43,527 bases of DNA from HGM11368 sp051883415 (GTDB lineage: Bacteria; Bacillota; Clostridia; Christensenellales; UBA3700): NCBI GenBank assembly GCA_051883415.1, contig JBJETR010000042.1:1-43527 (forward strand), in the 5' to 3' direction. Of this stretch, positions 40,649-43,527 are shown piece after piece. How positions within the stretch are numbered: position 1 is the first letter of the stretch; each line of letters begins with the position of its first letter. The position numbers were made by a program, and so were the translations under genes. The notes beneath the pieces were generated by a model that worked only from the letters and a program-made list of their open reading frames with translations, had not been told where the DNA came from and searched no databases.

Positions 40649-41632
40649 ATGAAAAAACTATTGATTGTAGCAATTATTGCGTGCCTAGCAGTTTGCTCTT
40701 TGGGGCTGGTTGCTTGCCAAAAAGTATCCGGACAATACACGTTGGTAGCTCCCGACGGTGCGCCTGCTTTGTCTGTTGCAGGTCTTATCGGCAAGGATAT
40801 TGACGGCAACAAGATTGACGTGCAAGTCGTGGCGTCCAGCCAAATTGCAGAGAAGGCAATGACTAGCGACTTTGCGGTAGTGCCTGCCAACCTAGCCGCC
40901 AAGATGTACAACAGCGGAGAGAAGGTCAAGTTGCTTGCTAGCGTCACCAACGGCAATCTCTATATCATGTCCAACGTGGAAAAGCAAAGCGCAACGCTAT
41001 CTGACCTTGTAGGTAAACAAGTCTATTCTATCGGTCAAGGCAGTGTGCCCGATATGGTTTTCAAGACGGTACTCACTCAAAGCTCAATCGAATTTGTAGT
41101 CAGTGAGAGTGTAGTTGAGGGCAAGGTTGCAATCAAATACGTAGCCGACGGACAGGAGGCGATTTCTTCCCTCAAAGCAGCTCAAACCAAGTCGCAAGAG
41201 GCGTACGGAATTATTGGCGAGCCTGCTTGCACCGCCGCAACTACCAAAGGTCTTTTTAGAGCTATGGACTTGCAAAGTTTGTGGCAAACCGCCACTTCCG
41301 CCGAGCAAGTGGGATATGCTCAAGCCGTGCTTATCGCCAAAGGCGACGTGGTTGACAATGCCAAGCTGCTTGACGCAGTAGTTGCCGCTTTCGTATCCAA
41401 CGAGCAATATATCGTTGACGACACGGCAAGTGCCGTAGCCGCAATCAAGAGTGTATACGCTCAATCGGCATTGCCAGACACTTTGGCAGCTCCGATAGTG
41501 ACGAGATGCAATATCAAGACTTACGATTCCGCAACCAATTATGAGTATATCAACAAAACTCTTGAGACCGTGTACAATATTGCGCCTAATGCAATCGGTG
41601 GACAAATGCCCGATAGAGGACTGTATCGTTGA
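40649..41632 (+). CDS. ABC transporter substrate-binding lipoprotein (NitT/TauT type)
   Basis: A 327-aa lipoprotein. The signal peptide of about 22 residues ends in the lipobox LVAC (Cys23). The mature part starts like NMT1/SsuA-type binding proteins (YTLVAPDGAPALSVAGLI) and includes the 'DFAVVPANLAAKMYN' and 'GQGSVPDMVFK' segments, where the first lobe contacts small anionic or heterocyclic ligands. Permease and ATPase genes follow with overlaps. The ligand cannot be told from sequence; sulfonates, nitrate-like ions and pyrimidines are known for the family. RBS AGGAG before ATG 40649. Confidence 0.85.
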   Translation: MKKLLIVAIIACLAVCSLGLVACQKVSGQYTLVAPDGAPALSVAGLIGKDIDGNKIDVQVVASSQIAEKAMTSDFAVVPANLAAKMYNSGEKVKLLASVTNGNLYIMSNVEKQSATLSDLVGKQVYSIGQGSVPDMVFKTVLTQSSIEFVVSESVVEGKVAIKYVADGQEAISSLKAAQTKSQEAYGIIGEPACTAATTKGLFRAMDLQSLWQTATSAEQVGYAQAVLIAKGDVVDNAKLLDAVVAAFVSNEQYIVDDTASAVAAIKSVYAQSALPDTLAAPIVTRCNIKTYDSATNYEYINKTLETVYNIAPNAIGGQMPDRGLYR

Positions 41633-42390
41633 GAACTAAATCGCAGAAAATACTTGATATTTTGATGCCTTTCGTTGCCCTCGGCGTAATACTTGCGCTG
41701 TGGGGCATCACGGCTAAGGCGGTTGGGACGGAGCTGTTGTTTCCCTCCATATCCACCACTTTTTCGTCGCTTGGTCAGCTTCTAAAGTCGGCGGAATTTT
41801 ACGTATCGGTGGGGCATACGTTGCTTAGAAGCTTGCTCTCCTTTGCACTTGCCTTTGTGGTGGGGATTTTGCTTGCGGTGCTATCGGCACTCAGTCGACC
41901 TATTCGCAAGTTTTTATCGCCCGTTATCGTGATAGTGAGAGTTATTCCAACCATGTCGGTCATACTGCTTGCGCTCGTGTGGGTATCGTCGTACGTATCG
42001 CCGATTTTGGTAGCTTTCGTGGTGATATGTCCGCTGATATACGGCGGGTACTTGTCGGCAATCGACGGGGTAGACAGGGACCTTGTTGATATGTGCAAAA
42101 TTTACAAGGTGGGTGCGTGGCAAAGGGTGAAGAGCCTATATCTTCCATGTACGGCGCTCTCTCTGTTCGACACGGTAAAATCAACTCTTGGCTTGACTGT
42201 CAAGCTCGTCATCGCCGCCGAAGTTTTGGCGCAGACCAAAGACAGTATAGGACTTGGTATGCAACTTAGCAAAATCTATCTTGACACGCCTATTTTGCTA
42301 GCGTGGACGATAGTTGCGATATTGCTCGGAGGAGTGTTCGAGGGCTTGATTGCTACTTTCAAAAAGATATATATTAGTAGGAAAAAATGA
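41629..42390 (+). CDS. ABC transporter permease (SsuC/TauC-like)
   Basis: A 253-aa inner-membrane protein with about six helices and the BPD_transp_1 signature region (EVLAQTKDSIGLGMQLSKI after the EAA-like loop DMCKIYKVGAWQRVKSLYLP). The start is a TTG at 41629 that overlaps the previous stop codon; AGAGGA lies eight bases upstream. This implies coupled translation. The next gene overlaps by four bases. Confidence 0.88.
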   Translation: MRTKSQKILDILMPFVALGVILALWGITAKAVGTELLFPSISTTFSSLGQLLKSAEFYVSVGHTLLRSLLSFALAFVVGILLAVLSALSRPIRKFLSPVIVIVRVIPTMSVILLALVWVSSYVSPILVAFVVICPLIYGGYLSAIDGVDRDLVDMCKIYKVGAWQRVKSLYLPCTALSLFDTVKSTLGLTVKLVIAAEVLAQTKDSIGLGMQLSKIYLDTPILLAWTIVAILLGGVFEGLIATFKKIYISRKK

Positions 42391-43094
42391 AGATAAAAGA
42401 TTTAAAGATATCATACGGCGACAAGGTGGTTTTCGACGGCTTTGACCTGGATATCGAGGACAATCAAATAACGTGTATTATGGGCAAGTCGGGTTGTGGC
42501 AAGACCACGCTTTTGCGTGCAATTTGCTCTCAAATCGAGTATGGCGGAAGCATCACCCCTCGCCCTAAGAGGCTGAGCTACGTCTTTCAACAGCCTACAC
42601 TCATAGACAATATCGACGTGTATCACAATCTCGCCTTAGTGCTAGGCAAAGACCAAGACAAGGACGCCAAAATCAAGTCGGCTCTTAGCAGAATGAAGTT
42701 GCAAGGCTACGAAAAACGCTATCCCTACGGCTTGTCGGGAGGAGAGCAGAGCAGGGTTTCGCTGGCAAGAGCGTATTGCTACGGAGCCGACGTGATGCTC
42801 ATGGACGAGCCTTTCAAGGCGCTTGACGTGGGACTAAAATACGATATTATTGCCGATTTTGTCAAGGCAAAGCAAGAGCAAAACGCCACCGTAGTCTTCG
42901 TCACTCACGACGTGGACGAAGCTTTGCTGGTGAGTGATAGGATAGTCGTTTTGGGTGCCAACCAATCAAACTGCGGTGCCCAAGTGATATACGACCATTC
43001 TATCGATATCGATAGAGATAGCAGACGAGTGGGCGACGGCAGACTTTCTAATATACGCCAAAGCGTATTTGATGCGCTTTTGACTCAAAGTTAA
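42387..43094 (+). CDS. ABC transporter ATP-binding protein (SsuB/TauB-like)
   Basis: A 235-aa ATPase with all motifs intact: Walker A GKSGCGKTT, Q-loop YVFQQPTL, signature LSGGEQSRVSLARA, Walker B VMLMDEPF, D-loop KALD and H-loop FVTHDVDEA. It completes the binding-protein/permease/ATPase set, overlapping the permease gene by four bases (ATGA). Confidence 0.93.
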   Translation: MKIKDLKISYGDKVVFDGFDLDIEDNQITCIMGKSGCGKTTLLRAICSQIEYGGSITPRPKRLSYVFQQPTLIDNIDVYHNLALVLGKDQDKDAKIKSALSRMKLQGYEKRYPYGLSGGEQSRVSLARAYCYGADVMLMDEPFKALDVGLKYDIIADFVKAKQEQNATVVFVTHDVDEALLVSDRIVVLGANQSNCGAQVIYDHSIDIDRDSRRVGDGRLSNIRQSVFDALLTQS

Positions 43095-43238
43095 TCAATA
43101 CGCACTAAAGCAAAAAGTGCCCTCATGTTGAGAGTCGTATCAAGATTGGGTAGGGTGTAACGTGCGATATGCACACCATATAGCTACGTCAAAACAAAAC
43201 TATACGAGCATTCTAAACGAAAACGAATACACAAAAAT

Positions 43239-43451
43239 TCAGTCGTCGCTATAGAGCTTGTGCAGAGTATAGTTGAACTCTCTATCGGCTTTTTTGCTAT
43301 TTTCGCCGTGGCGAGAAACGGTAGGTTTATTCTTTTTTTGGCTGGCAAGCAGCATTGGCAAAAGGCTGGCGATAGGGTTGGACGGATCGATATTCGGTAC
43401 GTCCTTATTTTGCGAGCCAAGCATCATTTTGAGCATATCGTTCATATCCAT
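43239..43451 (-). CDS. Small protein of unknown function (70 aa)
   Basis: Starts MDMNDMLKMMLGSQN and ends KLYSDD. The ATG at 43451 is preferred to the upstream in-frame starts because GAGGAAA lies before it. A Met/Leu-rich helix is followed by PNIDPSNPIASLLPMLLA and a charged C-terminus. No family is recognised. It is divergent from the gene starting at 43511, with overlapping promoters in 43452-43500. Confidence 0.55.
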   Translation of the reverse strand: MDMNDMLKMMLGSQNKDVPNIDPSNPIASLLPMLLASQKKNKPTVSRHGENSKKADREFNYTLHKLYSDD

Positions 43452-43510
43452 ATCATTTTCCTCACGTTTCAATATATGAGCGCATATAATAAAAAGTGAA
43501 CGGAGGAGAT

Positions 43511-43527
43511 ATGAAAAAGAATAAATT
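43511..43527 (+). CDS. Start of a gene cut by the window edge
   Basis: ATG 43511 follows GGAGGAG at a proper distance, and TATAAT lies at 43485-43490. Only MKKNK is visible, so the product is unknown. Confidence 0.5.

Noticed and set aside
40649..43094. Assigning the ABC transporter to thiamine precursor uptake
   Set aside because: The binding protein is of the broad NMT1/SsuA type, but no TPP riboswitch precedes it and no thi gene is adjacent.

Overview
The window looks like a chromosomal segment of an uncultured, anaerobic Clostridia-type Firmicute, moderately AT-rich. The evidence is a complete Rnf ferredoxin:NAD+ oxidoreductase operon with its flavinylating enzyme, a TM1266-type iron-only hydrogenase regulator, AGGAGG-type ribosome binding sites, TTGACA-17-TATAAT promoters and a TPP riboswitch. 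I cannot assign a genus. No rRNA, tRNA or CRISPR array was seen.

Layout. 1-118: start of a membrane protein on the minus strand. 236-1877: ApbE flavin transferase and a NusG domain II protein, both usual companions of Rnf. 1983-8289: five repeat-protein genes (three Sel1, two BspA-type leucine-rich repeat) with duplicated terminator/promoter cassettes and one decayed Sel1 copy. They separate the ApbE pair from the rest of the Rnf cluster. 8377-14013 (minus): gx-rnfC-D-G-E-A-B operon. 14223-15686: radical SAM protein. 15842-18518: AT-rich two-gene module, a large helical protein ending in an HEYGH metalloprotease-like domain and a membrane-anchored partner. 18700-21155: ArsR-type repressor, lone heavy-metal-associated protein and P1B ATPase behind a palindromic operator. 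21365-27447: ilvB-ilvC-ilvD-ilvA-ridA, branched-chain amino acid synthesis with the enamine/imine deaminase that cleans up after IlvA; no ilvN is present. 27672-30290 (minus): RND/MMPL exporter. 30563-32863: TIM-barrel sugar isomerase/epimerase and glucose-6-phosphate isomerase.

33024-37088 is a mosaic accessory stretch. It holds a small XRE regulator, a TPP-riboswitch-controlled thiamine transporter, a DUF3990/XRE pair resembling a toxin-antitoxin module, a scar made of an ssb fragment fused to a duplicated thiT tail, an IS3-family remnant fused to a frameshifted SLOG-like gene, and a second 77-residue XRE regulator surrounded by CGTGGAA operator motifs.

37231-39554: a degenerate ABC-type ATPase translationally coupled to a membrane-anchored S41 protease. 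39555-40648 is mostly non-coding, with two dispersed repeat families, a 127-bp palindromic element and the hydrogenase regulator gene. 40649-43094: a NitT/TauT-type ABC transporter. 43239-43527: two divergent short or partial genes.

A recurrent feature is leaderless initiation. Four genes (236, 14223, 30563, 37231) have their -10 box exactly six bases before the start codon and no ribosome binding site. The most likely undescribed systems are the HEYGH protein with its membrane partner, the degenerate ATPase with its S41 protease, the DUF3990/XRE pair, and the cytoplasmic Sel1/LRR island.
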